Source of the DNA: Rhizoclosmatium globosum
Taxonomy: Eukaryota; Chytridiomycota; Chytridiomycetes; Chytridiales; Chytriomycetaceae
DNA: 64,000 nucleotides
Assembly (NCBI GenBank): GCA_002104985.1
Contig: MCGO01000057.1
Coordinates: 186,001-250,000, forward strand
Direction of reading: 5' to 3'
The number at the start of each line of letters is the position of its first letter. Position 1 is the first letter of the stretch. This document shows, in pieces, positions 11,966-24,730 of this stretch. Both the position numbers and the translations under genes were made by a program. The notes under the pieces are model-generated. The model did not search any database. It was not told the DNA's origin and saw only the letters and a program-made list of their open reading frames with translations.

Positions 11966-14900
11966 ATGGACACCGTCAGCCTCCTCCAAGTCAACGCAGC
12001 CAAACTCCGGGCTGCCCCACCAGTGTACACCACCGATGCCACGCGAGGGCCGCCACATGCACCGCAGTTTAGCATCGCAGTTTCAGTTGCGGGGATCAAG
12101 GTGGTTGGCGGGTTCGGGACATCGAAGCAGACAGCAAAGGCCCTGGTGCGTTGCGTTGTGCTTGTTTAGTTTAACTGGCGAGGACAGTGTCGCTTCTTTG
12201 GCCGAAGGAGGAGGCATTGTCGCTTGTTTAACGTCAAACACCCTTTTCACCCCCCTTCAAACCCATCTCGTTCTCAATTCTCAATTGCTTTCGTTTCAGG
12301 CTGCCCGTGCCGCCCTTGAGCAACTTGGCTGGATTCCACCCTCGAATGCTGTTCCTGCTCCAGCTCAACCCGCCGAACAGCTGCCTCCTGCTCCTCTGCC
12401 CCTGCCTCAAACACAGACCCAACTCCAATCTCAAAATAACACCCAAATACCCAACATTGACGATGCAAATCGCGATCGTGAACGCGCCCCTTCAAATCCG
12501 GCGAATCCCATCTCAATGCTCAACACTGTCATGGATTCAACCGCAACCATCTCACCAACTGCAATTTCACAACTATTCGAACTGGCAATGGCTCACCGTG
12601 TCCAAGTCACGGATATGTACCACACAACTGGCACAGGTGGGTACTTGTGAGCAAATCATGAATTCTTCAACTCCAACTACTCTAGGTGCCTTTGTCTGCT
12701 ATTTCATGTGGGGTGCTACGCGTCAGCTTTCAACTTCAGATCCTCAGCCAAAGAAAAAAGACGCGAAAGCTCAAGCTGCAATGAAAGCTCTTGTTGACCT
12801 TGCGTCTTCTGGAATAACCCACCCTTCTCCCTCCCCTCGAACTACTCTCCTTCCTTCTTTTCCGCAACCGTCTCTCTCTACTACCTCCATGTCTCCTCCT
12901 CCACCACCTCCCTCAGCTTTCCCCATGCCTTCCACCAACGACTTGCCACAACAACACCAACAACAGCCCCCTCTCGCACAACCAACGTCCGACCCACACC
13001 AATCCCTCATCCTCTTCCTCAAATCCAACTCCTTCCCTTCCCTCCCAACCTTCACAGAACTCTCAAACCCCTCCGGATTCCAATTCACCGTCTCCATCGA
13101 CCACCGCGTCATTGCAACCTCAGACGTATTCACAAAAAAACCAGCCGCAAAACGCCACGCCGCAGAACTCGCTCTCGAACTCATCCAAAAAGAATTCAAC
13201 GAACCCGCCACCACACAAACATGTAAAAAACAACGCCTCGCAAGTACGTCTGCTTCAAGCGACGCCGAAGGCGTGCTGGATGTATGGGAGCGTGATGTGA
13301 GGCGGTTTTGTGAGGGAATTGCGGAGACGAAGGAGATGCGAAAGTGTTGCTTGAATGTTGTTGCGTCCGTGTGTCTTGCTCTTTCTCGGCTTGGTGATCG
13401 TGTTGTTGTTTCGGGGGTCTTTGGGAGAGGGACGGGGGTTGTTTGTGAGGCTTCTGGGGGCGTTGAATTGGTTGTGTTGAGGATAAAGACGCGGGGGATT
13501 GCTGATGGTGTTGTTGGTGCAAGTAGTGGTGGGGGTGGTGGCGACAGTGGAAACGCAGAAATCGATAGAGACGGTGTGGTGTCAAAGAGTGGTGGTGGGT
13601 TTGAGGGTCTTGTTCGGGACGCATTACAGAGTGTGGGGAGTATACAAAGAGTTGTAGGATGTGTAGGGAAGAGAGGGGTCGAGGCCTGGTATAATGGAAT
13701 TCAGAGTCTCCGGATACGGATTTTGGAGGGTTGGACCTATGATGGAGGAGCAGTGGATAGTAGCCTTGGTCAAGAGTTTGGAGCTGCAGGAGTTCGGTTG
13801 AAGCAAATCATGCAAGAAACTTGGGCTCTTACGAAAGTGAAAGAAGCGGTGAGTGCTTCTCCAGCCGATAAAACGCTTTCATGGAATGAAATGGAGGAAT
13901 GTAAAGTGCTCATTTTCTCCCCCCCAACCATCACTAAACTAGTAACATCAAAGGGACACCCACTTTCTCAGAGCTGACTCAGCTCTTTTTCCGCAACCAC
14001 GCGGGTGCTGCTCCTGTCGCGCGTTTCTTGAAGTTTTGGGTGATTCCTTTAAACTTGGAGTCAAACGAATACGACCGACTATGCAATATTTTGGACTACG
14101 TCGCTGTATGGGCATTCGATAATGTGAGTATCTAAAGTATACACAGGAGACTAAAGCTGGTTTCCTTTCTCAGATGGATCGATCTGTGAATTACGACGCG
14201 ACAAGACATTCCCTCTTATTTTCAATCGAGCAGGCCTTCAAGTTATTACTGGGATGGAAGACGATGCGTGTGTTTTGGACAGGTGAGAAACTAATGTTTA
14301 TATGAAGGTTGTGAGTGGGCCTTCCGAAATTTTTTTCTCTCCCTCCCCTGAAAATTTTCTGAAGAGGTTTGGCTCCACACAACAACAAACATCCCCTTCC
14401 TCCCCCTTCCGCCTCTTTCCTATCGTCATTACCCTGAATAGACAGACTCACTAAAATAAAACAATCTATATTGATCACATACGCCTGGATACACATTCAA
14501 AGAATTCTACACGCGCTCTGAAATACATTCTTCACGGTTCGTTGCGTCTGCGCAGCCGTTTTTGCTGGATCCGACGAACCCTTATTTGAACTTGGTGGAA
14601 AGTGTGCGGAAGGAGACGTGGGAGTGTGTTGGTTTTCATGCGGAGACGACGAAGAGAAAGTTGTTTGATGAGGTTGGTGATGTTCTTTGTTGCTTTGTTT
14701 ACTGACGGACGGGTGACAATAGTTTTCTGAGGAAGGCACTGACTTTATCAACCTTGCTGTGAAGCCTGTTGTGAAGGAGGCCATTGATGTGGAGTATTTT
14801 GGGGTCTCATATGGTAAGTTACTTGCTCAATCCTTGATGATTACGTCAGACTAAACAATAATTCGTTTTTCTTTGCGGGGATTTTTCTTTACTGCAGTCA

Positions 14901-15340
14901 TCGTTCAGGCAAAGGACCAATTCAGTTTCACTGTCCCCGACTTCCAAATATACGACCCAACAACCACCGACCCTGCCGCAGAACCACCATACCCGCGAAA
15001 CCCAGACCAAGACAGCACCATGATGGATGTGGATGTATCCACAGGTGGGGTCAACGACACAAAAGCAGCAACAATCACCGCTCTCGAGAAAATCAAGCGT
15101 CTTGCATACGCGCATTTCCTGTTTGCATCGTTCAAACAGTTCGAAGGCGTTGCAGCGGGTGTGATACAGCATGCAGATGTGACGCGGATGGTGGAGACAT
15201 GTGTGGTTGGTGTGCAAGGAGGGGTTCGTGTGAATGGAGGGGTTGGGAATGGGAAGCCAAACGATTGCCTTGTTGGGACTATTCTGTGGCCTGTTGTAGG
15301 CAAGTTTGCAGTGAATTTCAGGATGGACGTGAAGGGGTAA
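11966..15340 (+). CDS. Tandem dsRBD protein with OAS-like (pseudo)nucleotidyltransferase domain
   Basis: Eight exons (11966-12145, 12300-12636, 12686-13900, 13954-14123, 14174-14282, 14503-14672, 14723-14813, 14898-15340) give 904 aa. Residues 1-72 are a clear dsRBD, with the C-terminal SKQTAKALAARAALEQLG signature split by intron 1. Weaker dsRBD-like segments lie near 140-212 and 275-343 (KKPAAKRHAAELALELI). A nucleotidyltransferase fold follows: GVFGRGT at about 415 aligns with the OAS P-loop GSxGKGT. Family-specific OAS C-terminal motifs come next: FSELTQLF, VARFLKFW, VFWTEFYT and FLLDPTNPYLNLVES (compare OAS ILDPADPTGN). The strand after the P-loop reads GGVELVV where active OAS has DADLVV, so catalysis is probably lost. 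Intron 3 was placed at 13901 because only that donor keeps the OAS-like frame. It could instead be viewed as a distant DZF (NF45/NF90) relative; the DPxxP and WTxFY motifs favour OAS. Confidence 0.8.
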
Positions 15341-15528
15341 AATGGGTTAATGTGAATCGTGGGGACACGGCTTAATTGTGATTAATAATTGCTGGTTTTA
15401 TTTCTCTTATACAGTGATGTTATGTGAATAAATGAAGAATAACTGCGTTGGTTGTGAGGGGAGGCTTCTGTTGGCGAAATTGTCGTGTTTTTGGCAAATC
15501 TTTTGTTCGTTCAGACAGTTTGAAAGGG

Positions 15529-16475
15529 ATGTTCCGCAACACCTTCCAGGTATGGTTGTATTCCATTGTGAGTAGGCGAAACTAACGCGTTGATTTTTGT
15601 ATGTTTGTGTTGTAGTCAGGGTTCCTTTCGATCCTGTACTCGATTGGGTATGTCTACAGTGCCTCCTCCTTGACAGACGTCTAACCACCACCTCCTTCTC
15701 TCTTGTCTCATCTCTCAGATCAAAACCCCTTCAGATTTGGGACAAGAAGGTCCGCAACGGGCACATTAAGCGTATCACCGACAATGACATCCAAAGCAGT
15801 GTTCTGGAGATCATTGGAACCAACGTCAGCACAAACTACATCACCTGTCCTAGTCAGCAGAACCGCACCCTTGGAATCAAGCTGCCGTTCCTCGTCATGA
15901 TCATCAAGAACCTCAAAAAGTACTTTACCTTCGAAGTGCAGGTTTTGGACGACAAGAATGTCAGGAGACGCTTTAGGGCATCAAACTATCAGGTGCGACA
16001 GAGTTTATTTAAGAGTGTAGATTAGATGTGTGTGGGGTGGCTTTGATTTCAGCCTGTAGCCGGCTGTGCCTAGCATATTTGGAATAGACTGCTAACCTTA
16101 ATTCTCTCAACTAGTCCACAACGCGCGTGAAGCCTTTCATTTGTACAATGCCTATGCGTTTGGACGATGGATGGAACCAAATTCAGTTCAACTTGTCAGA
16201 CTTTACTCGCCGAGCTTACGGAACCAACTACATTGAGACGCTTCGCGTTCAGATCCACGCCAACTGCAGAATCAGAAGAATTTACTTTAGTGACCGGCTG
16301 TACTCAGAAGAGGTTCGTTTTTCATGCAAACAGTCCAATCCGCTTGCTGGTTCCCATTTCCGGGACTCCCTTTCCAGCTTCATAGTTTCACATACCAGTA
16401 TCACTGACTCTTTATCAATATTAGGAACTTCCACCAGAGTTCAAGCTCTTCCTCCCCATCCAAAAACAAGCATAA
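15529..16475 (+). CDS. CFAP20: Cilia- and flagella-associated protein 20 (CFAP20/BUG22)
   Basis: Five exons (15529-15549, 15616-15647, 15719-15992, 16115-16312, 16425-16475) give 191 aa, the usual family length. The sequence is almost invariant across eukaryotes and is easily recognised: [60 protein letters not shown] and [24 protein letters not shown]20 is an inner-junction protein of axonemal doublet microtubules. Exon 1 codes for only seven residues. The donor of intron 4 is GTTCGT, a weak but in-frame site. This is the best evidence in the window that the organism makes flagella. Confidence 0.98.
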
Positions 16476-16984
16476 ACCAGCAGACGCACTCAGAAGGAAT
16501 AATAGGAGGATTGATGAGGCAGAGCTGTGATAGAAAGATATATTTATATTTGTTTTTTGACGTTGTTTTCGTTTTTTGGATTTTTGTGGTGGTTGTGTTG
16601 TTTGTCTTCACCTTCTTCCAATGCAGTAATTATTAAAGTGTGGCAAGCGATAGACTCATAAAACTAAAATTCGGATTTGTTATTCTATTTCAGACGCGTC
16701 TTTCGTGGTTGAAAGGTCGTGCCACTTTTTCGGGAGAGTCGGAAGAATTTGACCCCAAACGAAACAAGAAAGGTTCGTCGCGTCTCTCTCTCTTCCCCTT
16801 AACTCCCCTTCATCGCGGTTCCATCCAATGAATGAGTGAAGGACCTAGTATTCTGTGGATGACAGGGCGGCACAGCATTCGCGGTGGCATGAAGGAGAGC
16901 TAGCTGGAAGGAGCACACGTCAGCTAAAAACCCTATTCCACTCACCCACCAACTAACTCACTAATTCACTAATATCTAAACAGA
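16476..16984 (+). promoter_or_regulatory. Intergenic region, likely promoter and 5' UTR intron of the glutamate dehydrogenase gene
   Basis: There is no ATG-initiated ORF of note. A stretch with splice-like borders (CAG acceptor before 16694, donor near 16773, acceptor CAG at 16982-16984 just before the ATG) could be a 5' UTR exon and intron. This is inference from splice-site appearance only. Confidence 0.3.
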
Positions 16985-19900
16985 ATGTCTCTGTCTCTGC
17001 CTGGCGCAACCAAGACAGCCACCAGCGACTACTCATCAAATGTGTTTGCCGGGAAGCAGGAGCAGCTCAAGCAGGTCTGTGCCTTCATCGAGGAGAAGGG
17101 CTTCATCCCAAAGGAACTCGTCGCAAATGAAGTCCAGTGGTTCTACGGGTACTCCTTATTCCTTTTCCTTGCTTCAGGACTAATACACCCACTACAGAAA
17201 CCTCGGAATCGACGACATGTACTTCCAGGTCGAACTTGTCGAAACTATCGCACAGCACATTCTCGCCCTCTACGGCGCGAAAATATTTGCATACATCAAG
17301 AATAAGGGTGCTTTGGATATTAACTTGGATCGTGAACACACGGACGGTGCTGTGTACATTCACACTTCTACCCCTGGCGTGTCAGTCCAGGATGGCCCCC
17401 AGTTTGAAAAACGGTGCGTATTCCTTACGCTGCGCAGCATTAACACTAAAAATTAATATTAAAAGTATTGACGTAAACTACCTTGACGTGTCCACGAAAG
17501 CAGCTGCTTTCCGTCTCGAGTCTTACCGTTCCCAGGGAACTGTATCCTCCTCCATCTCTACCCAGCTCCGAACCTACTTTGTCCGTAAATGTCAATTTGT
17601 GAACCCAAATCCTGTGGGTGCCGAGTTGACGGATATGCGTCAAATTTCGGACAAGTCCTTCCTTGAAAAGGCTACAGAAAACACTCTTCAGATCTACTTG
17701 AGCATTATTAAGCAGGTTCTTGTGCGCACAGGTCCCGTCTTGGAACTGTTTGATGTTCCAAACTCTCGTGAGAAGCGATTGATTATTGGATACAAGCACA
17801 AGACAACCCAGAACTTCCTCTCGGCCATGAGTGATTTGTACCACTTTTACGAACTCTACTCCACGAGAAAATATGTTGGTGAGTAGATTTTATTGTGTTT
17901 TTGAGGATGACTAATTGGTGCCCTCCAGAGCAATTCTCCAACGGAATCACTATCATGACTTTGTACTTGAATCAATTGCCAACAAGCAAAGCCCCACCTT
18001 TGGAGCACTCTATTCTGCAGGTCATTAAGGAGGCTTCCCTCTTGTACTGCTTGCCCACAACCCCTCTTCAGTCCTTTTTCCAAAGTGGAAAGCTTTCTGT
18101 CCAAGAAGCTATTTACGGATACACAGGATGGATCTTTGCTCAGCACTTCCTCAACCGTCTTGGTAACGAGTACTCTGCCCTCAAGACTATTCTTGATGCG
18201 GAGAACGCCAATCACTCCGAAGTCCTGACAAAGATCAAGAAGAGACTCCGTAGTGATACTTTCACTCGTGAATACATCCTTGAAATTATCAAGCTGTACC
18301 CAGACTTGATCAAGGTCCTCTATCAGAACTTTGCCATGGTGCACTACATCAACCCCTCTCAGAACGACCTGAAGCCAAGTTTGTCCTACCAAAGACTTCA
18401 AACTACTCCGGTTCTTACTGAAGCGGAGTTGATGGACAAGATTCGTAAGACTGTCCAAAACAACCATGAATTGATGATTTTCGAATCATATGTCACCTTC
18501 AACAAGCACGTCTTGAAAACCAACTTCTACCAACCAACCAAGGTTGCTCTTTCGTTCCGTATGGACCCGAAGTTCCTCCCAGATGTGGAGTACCCACAGC
18601 CACTGTATGGAATGTTCCTCGTCATTGGTTCTGAGTTCCGTGGATTCCACTTGCGTTTCCGTGACATTGCTCGTGGAGGAATCCGTATTGTCAAGTCTCG
18701 TAACAGAGAAGCCTACTCCATCAACTTGAGAAGCTTGTTTGATGAGAACTACAACTTGGCCAACACCCAACAGCGTAAAAACAAGGATATCCCTGAAGGT
18801 GGTTCCAAGGGTACTATCTTGTTGGACATTAACCAGCAGGATAATCCAAAAGTTGCATTTGACAAGTATGTCGACTGTATTTTGGACTTGTTGATTCCAG
18901 GAGAATCTCCAGGTATCAAGGAGAAGATTGTGGACAGATATGGGCGACCTGAGATTTTGTTCTTTGGGCCTGATGAGGGTACGGCCGATTATATGGACTG
19001 GGCTTCTCAACACGCAAGAAAGAGGTAAGCAATGGGTTGAAACTGTACATCAGATTTAAGCTTATATATTTTCCTTCTACAGAGGTGCGTCATTCTGGAA
19101 GGCTTTCACCACTGGAAAGTCTCAATCTCTTGGAGGTATTCCACACGACTTGTATGGTATGACCACACGTTCTGTTCACCAATACGTGATTGGAATCTAC
19201 CGCAAGCTTGGATTGAAGGAGGAGAATATTACCAAGATGCAAACTGGTGGGCCAGATGGTGACTTGGGTTCTAATGAAATCAAGATTTCCAAGGATCGTA
19301 CTATCGGTATTGTTGACGGATCAGGAGTCTTGTGTGATCCAGAGGGTATTCATCGTGATGAGATGTTGAGATTGGCTACTTCCAGATTGATGGTGAATCA
19401 CTTTGATATCTCCAAGCTGTCAAAGAAGGGTTTCAGAGTGTTGGTGGACGAAGTTAATGTCAAACTTCCAGGTGATTCTAACTTAAGATGACTTTTTCCT
19501 TGCTTAACTAACGGTTTCTTGTGTTAGATGGAACTGTTGTCGACAGTGGATTGAAGTTTAGAAACGAATTCCACTTGAACCCATTGTCATCTGCTGATAT
19601 CTTTGTTCCATGCGGTGGAAGACCTGAGGCTATTGATCTCACCAATGTTGACACTTTGTTTGGATTGGATGGCAACCCACGTTTCAAGTACATTGTGGAA
19701 GGTGCCAACTTGTTCATTACACAAGAAGCGCGTCTTCGTCTCGAAAAAGCTGGTGTTATTCTTTTCAAGGATGCTTCAGCTAACAAGGGAGGAGTCACTT
19801 CATCATCGCTTGAAGTTCTTGCAGCTTTGTCATTCAATGATGAAGAGTTCCATGAGCACATGCAGGTTCACGATGGAGTTGTCCCAGCCTTCTACCAGGA

Positions 19901-20291
19901 ATACGTCAAGTCTGTGCAGGCGTTTATTGAAAAGACTGCCGAGCTTGAGTTTGAATGCTTGTGGCGCGAAGCCCTTCGTACTGGAAAGCCAAAGTCCATT
20001 CTGTCTGACAACCTCTCTGTTGGTATTGTGCGTTTGAACGAAGAGTTGCAGAGCACAACCTTGTGGGAGAATGTTCCATTGAGAAAGATTGTTTTGAAGG
20101 AAGCATTCCCCAAGCTGCTTTTGGACAAGCTTGGACTTGAGACTTTGTTGAAGCGTGTCCCTGAGAACTACGTGAAAGCCATCTTTGGAAGTTACCTTGC
20201 TTCAAGATTCATTTACAAGTATGGAACTGAGCCTTCGCAGTTTGCCTTCTTTGAGTTCTTGTCGCCTTACTTTGCCAAAATCGGGCAGTAG
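16985..20291 (+). CDS. GDH2: NAD-dependent glutamate dehydrogenase, large fungal (Gdh2) type
   Basis: Six exons (16985-17148, 17198-17413, 17466-17878, 17929-19024, 19083-19471, 19528-20291) encode 1013 aa, close to the ~115-kDa fungal NAD-GDH. It oxidises glutamate to 2-oxoglutarate and ammonium. Family signatures are FIPKELVANEVQWFYGNLGI near the N terminus, FRDIARGGIRIVKSRN, the catalytic-Lys segment KDIPEGGSKG (about residue 557), ILFFGPDEGTADYMDWA, QTGGPDGDLGSNEI, and VEGANLFIT followed by FKDASANKGGVTSSS. No mitochondrial presequence is apparent, as in yeast Gdh2. All intron phases close. Codon use and organisation match neighbouring housekeeping genes. Confidence 0.97.
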
Positions 20292-20433
20292 TGGGTTATT
20301 AATTTCTTATCTTCTTTTCTCGTCTGCTGAAATAAATGAGTCTTTTTTACATTTTTGAGGCGTTTGTGGATCAGAAATCAAATTGATTTGATTCGTTTTT
20401 GTTTTTGCCACCGGAATCAGGGCGGAAGAAAAG

Positions 20434-23400
20434 ATGCCGGAACCAGAGAAGGGACATGCGCTGATTGCAGGCATTGGATCCACGAAAGCACCCGTGGAAG
20501 CGGATGCCAAATGGTACCACTTTATTGCGCAGACATTCCTGACGCCGCTGCTCAAGCTTGCGAATAAGCGGGTGCTGGAGTTCGATGACCTGTTCCGGCT
20601 GCTGCCAAAGTACGACACTGCCCCAAAGGCCGATTGGATCAAGGCAGCAATTGCGGATGGTGAATTCGATGTCAAGTCACTTAAGCTGCGACTGTTCTGG
20701 GCATGTTGCAAGATGGTAATTGATCCGGATCAGCGAATCTCTGCAATGCTGTCAAGCTAAGCCTTGCAATCCTTCACTAACTCTTTTCTCCCCCTTTCTT
20801 CTATAGTACCCAACTGAGATTATCTGGGGACTCATCTTCCACTTTGGATCTGCTATCACAAACATGTGTGCTCCCATCATTGTTTCAGCCTTCCTATCGT
20901 ACTTGTCCTCTTCGCCGACGGACAAGAGCTATGGATACTTCATCTGCTTCATGTTTCTTCTCAATCAAGGTGTGAATGCGTTTGGTTGGAACTCTAGTCA
21001 GTACCTTCAGCGTGGGTTGGCAATGACCATCCGTTCCGCCATGAGCTCCGTCATCTACCAAAAAGCATTGACTATGTCTACGGAATCTAGACTCAAGTTC
21101 TCCAATGGTAGAGTCTTCAACTTGATTGCGTCTGACTGTGCCAACTTGGAACTCTTTTTCCGTGATCTTCATGCTTTGGTTGCTTTGCCAGCACAAGCAA
21201 TTGGTCTTGCAATCTTGTGTATTGTGTACCTTGGACTACCTGGTGTTATTGGAATGGCCTTTTTGGTTGTTGGTATCTCCCTCAACTCTCTCATCATGTC
21301 TCGTGTGATCCAGTTGGAAAGAAGTGCTTTGAAAGCAACTGATGTTCGTGTCAAGACAACTTCGGAAGTTTTGAACGCTATCAAGATTGTGAAATTGTTT
21401 GCTTGGGAGAAATCCTTCACCTCTCGAATCAAAGGTGAACGTGAACTTGAATTGGATTTCCAAAAACGTATTCGTGTGATTGGAGTTATCTTCTCCATGT
21501 TCATCAATGTGCTACCAACACTCACCAACCTCATTATTTTCGGCCTCTACGTTGTCTTTGGATACACCTTGACTCCAGCAACCACTTTCACCGCACTCAC
21601 AATCGTCAACCTTATCCGTCTTCCTGTTCAGTACATTCCATTCTGTTTCCAATTGGCATGGACCGGCTTCGTCTCATTCGAGCGTATTGCCGAATTCCTT
21701 CTTGTTCCAGACAGAACCAACCTCCCAACCTTCCATGAAGCCAGTGAAAACGATACAAATGCTCTTTTGCTAAACAAGGCAAATTTTTCGTGGCCCAACG
21801 TATCTGAAGTTGTTGAATCAAGTTCTGCTGATGATTTCGAATTGCAACAGTTGGCTGCCGCTGCGTCTGCTGGAACACGCCAATTAAAAGACATTGATTT
21901 GGCTGTTCAGAAGGGGTCGTTGACTGTTGTCGTTGGTAAAGTTGGTTCTGGCAAGTCTTCCCTCTTCCATGCTATCTTGGGTGACATGGAAAAGACCAGC
22001 GGTTCAGTCGATGTAAGCTTGGTGTTACTTCCATAAATTTACTAATTGAGAATGAATTAGATCTACGGACGTATCAGTTATGCTTCTCAATCTCCTTGGC
22101 TTCAAAGTGCATCCATCAGACAGAATATCTTGTTTGGAGCTCCGTTAGATGAAGCTCGGTACAAAGAAGTAATCAAGGTCTGTTCCTTGGAACGTGACTT
22201 GACGCTCTTCGCCGATGGAGATCAATCCGAAATTGGAGAAAAGGGTGTGACTTTGTCTGGAGGTCAAGCTGCTCGTGTTGGTCTTGCTCGTGCCGTCTAC
22301 GCAAATCGTGATATCCTTCTTTTGGATGATCCTCTGGCTGCCGTTGATTCTCACGTTGGAAAACATTTGTTGGAAAAGTGTATTTTGGAATACTGCAAAA
22401 ACAAGACTGTTGTCCTTATCACGCATCAGTTGCACGTTGCTCATAATGCCGATCACATTGTTATGCTTCAAGATGGTGCCATCGTCGAACAAGGAAAGTT
22501 TGATGATTTGATTGCGAAGGGAGAGTTGTTTGCGGCGATGATGCAAGAGTGAGTGTTATTTTCTGGTTTCTTCATTATACTCATCATACGACACTTTGCA
22601 GCCAAGCTTCCAACAAACCTGTCGAGGAAGAAGTTGTGGAGAAACCAAAGACGTCCAAAGCCCCCAAGAAGATTGTCGAACTGAACGAGACTGATGATAA
22701 AACCGCAGATATTGTGGTTCCAGTTTCCCAAGCTGCACCAAAAGCTTTGATGACTGTCGAAGAACGTGCGGTTGGTCGTGTTGATTCAAAATACTATTTG
22801 GTGTACTTGCAAAAAGCCGGAGGATACCTTATCTGCTCCCTCATTTTACTTGTTGCAGTCTTGTGGCAGACGGACCGTGTTGGAACAGACATGTGGCTTA
22901 CCATTTGGCTTTCAAATTCTGCACCTGGATTCTCATCACAAGGTTACATTTTGACATACTTTGGTCTTGCTATGGGTCAAGCCGTTCTTTTGTTGACGAT
23001 GTCATATGCTGTTGCTATTTCGACTATTAAGGCTGGACGTGCTTTGCATAACGAATGTTTTGACAGTGTCATGAAGGCTCCAATGTACTTCTTTGAAACA
23101 AACCCTATCGGACGTATTGTCTCTAGATTCTCAAAGGACTTTTCAGAGACTGATCGTCAGCTTCCTGTCCTTATTCAAGCCGTGACGGAAATGCTTCTCT
23201 CTCTCCTCGGAATTATTGTGTTGATCACTTACGCTGTTCCTCTCTGCCTCATTTTTGTTGTCGTTCTGATTCCTCTTTATCTTCACTTCCTCAAGTTTTT
23301 CAGATCGTAAGTATTCATAGGGGTTCTGGCATGTTTAACAGTTTTCTTCCAGATCTATTCGTGAGCTCAAGCGGTTGGAAAACTTGGGTCGTTCGCCCTT

Positions 23401-24635
23401 GTTTGCTCATATCTCTGAGACTTTGTCGGGTCTTTCCACAATTCGTTCCTATCAATCTGTCGACTCTTTCATCCACACCAACAACTTGCTCCTTGATGCT
23501 GGAAACCAACCCATCTACATCAAGTCTGTTGCAGAATGTTGGATGTCGAACCGTGCTGAAGGATTCGTTGCGCTGCTAATTTTTGCCGTCACCATGGTTG
23601 GACTTATTTCCAACGCCTCAACCCCTCTTTTGGGTCTGGCTCTCTCATACGCTCTCACTTTGATGACCCTCATTAACATGGTTCTGCCTCGTGTTGCGGA
23701 CTTGGAAGCCAGAATGAACTCAATTGAACGTATTTGCCACTATATTACTGAACTTCCTGCCGAAGTTCAGGATGAAAACGTGAGCGTTCCATCTTCTTGG
23801 CCAGCTACAGGAAACTTGGACTTCAAGAACATGGGATTACGCTACCGTGCGGACTTGGATCCTGTTTTGCATGGACTAACTTTCTCTGTTAAGAGTGGTG
23901 AGAAAGTCGGTGTTGTTGGAAGAACCGGTGCTGGAAAGAGTACAATTATTACTGCTTGCTTCCGAATTGTGGAAGCAAGTGAAGGTTCAATTTCGTTGGA
24001 CGGCGTGGACATTCGTGATGTTGGGCTTGAAACATTGCGAGGGCGTTTGGCTATTATTCCACAGTCTCCCATTTTGTTCGGTAAGTTCTGCTTTTTTAAT
24101 GCAATTTGTTTGATGTCTGACATTATACACAGAGGGAAGCATTCGTTTCAACCTTGATCCAATGAGTGAATTCCCAGATGAGGCTTTATGGCAGGTTCTG
24201 GATCGTTGTGCTTTGAAGGAATACGTGATGCTTCAAGAGCAGAAGTTGGAATCTCCTGTTACCGAAGGAGGCGAGAACCTTTCCGTTGGTCAACGACAGT
24301 TGTTGTGTCTTGGAAGAGCCATGTTGCGTCGCAGCAAAGTTCTCTTTATTGACGAAGCAACTGCGTCTGTTGATCTTGAGACTGACACGTATATCCAAAA
24401 AGTGATTCGTGAGGACTTTGCAGATGCAACAGTTGTTTGCATTGCTCATCGTTTGAACACGTTGATTGACTACGACAAGATTCTGGTATTGGATCAAGGA
24501 AGACTGGTGGAGTTTGATTCTCCACATGTTCTCCTGAGTCGTCCAGAGAGTGCATTCTCTTCGTTGGTTGATGAAACTGGTGAAGCGAACGCACAAATGT
24601 TGCGTGGATTGGCGCAAGCTGCTGCGGCAGCATAA
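20434..24635 (+). CDS. ABC transporter, subfamily C (MRP-like full transporter)
   Basis: Six exons (20434-20715, 20807-22012, 22061-22548, 22602-23306, 23353-24080, 24133-24635) give 1303 aa arranged TMD1-NBD1-TMD2-NBD2, without the extra N-terminal TMD0 of long MRPs. NBD1 has Walker A GKVGSGKSS, signature LSGGQ and Walker B ILLLDDP, where an Asp replaces the catalytic Glu, as is typical for ABCC NBD1. NBD2 has Walker A GRTGAGKST, signature LSVGQ and a canonical Walker B VLFIDEAT. The L0-like and intracellular helices RVKTTSEVLNAIKIVKLFAW and FFETNPIGRIVSRFSKD are ABCC hallmarks. A charged Lys/Glu/Pro linker separates the halves. Substrate cannot be told from sequence; family members export conjugated anions or load vacuoles. 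Confidence 0.95.
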
Positions 24636-24730
24636 TATTCCTCTTCTAATACAAGTTATATTCTATCCAGATCAAATAAAAAAGATCAAATAAAACCATT
24701 TATTCCAAATCATAGTTACAACGAAACATT

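Noticed and set aside
16640..16831. An ORF just upstream of the glutamate dehydrogenase start as an N-terminal exon
   Set aside because: It begins with GTG, not ATG, and adds residues foreign to Gdh2. More likely 5' UTR.
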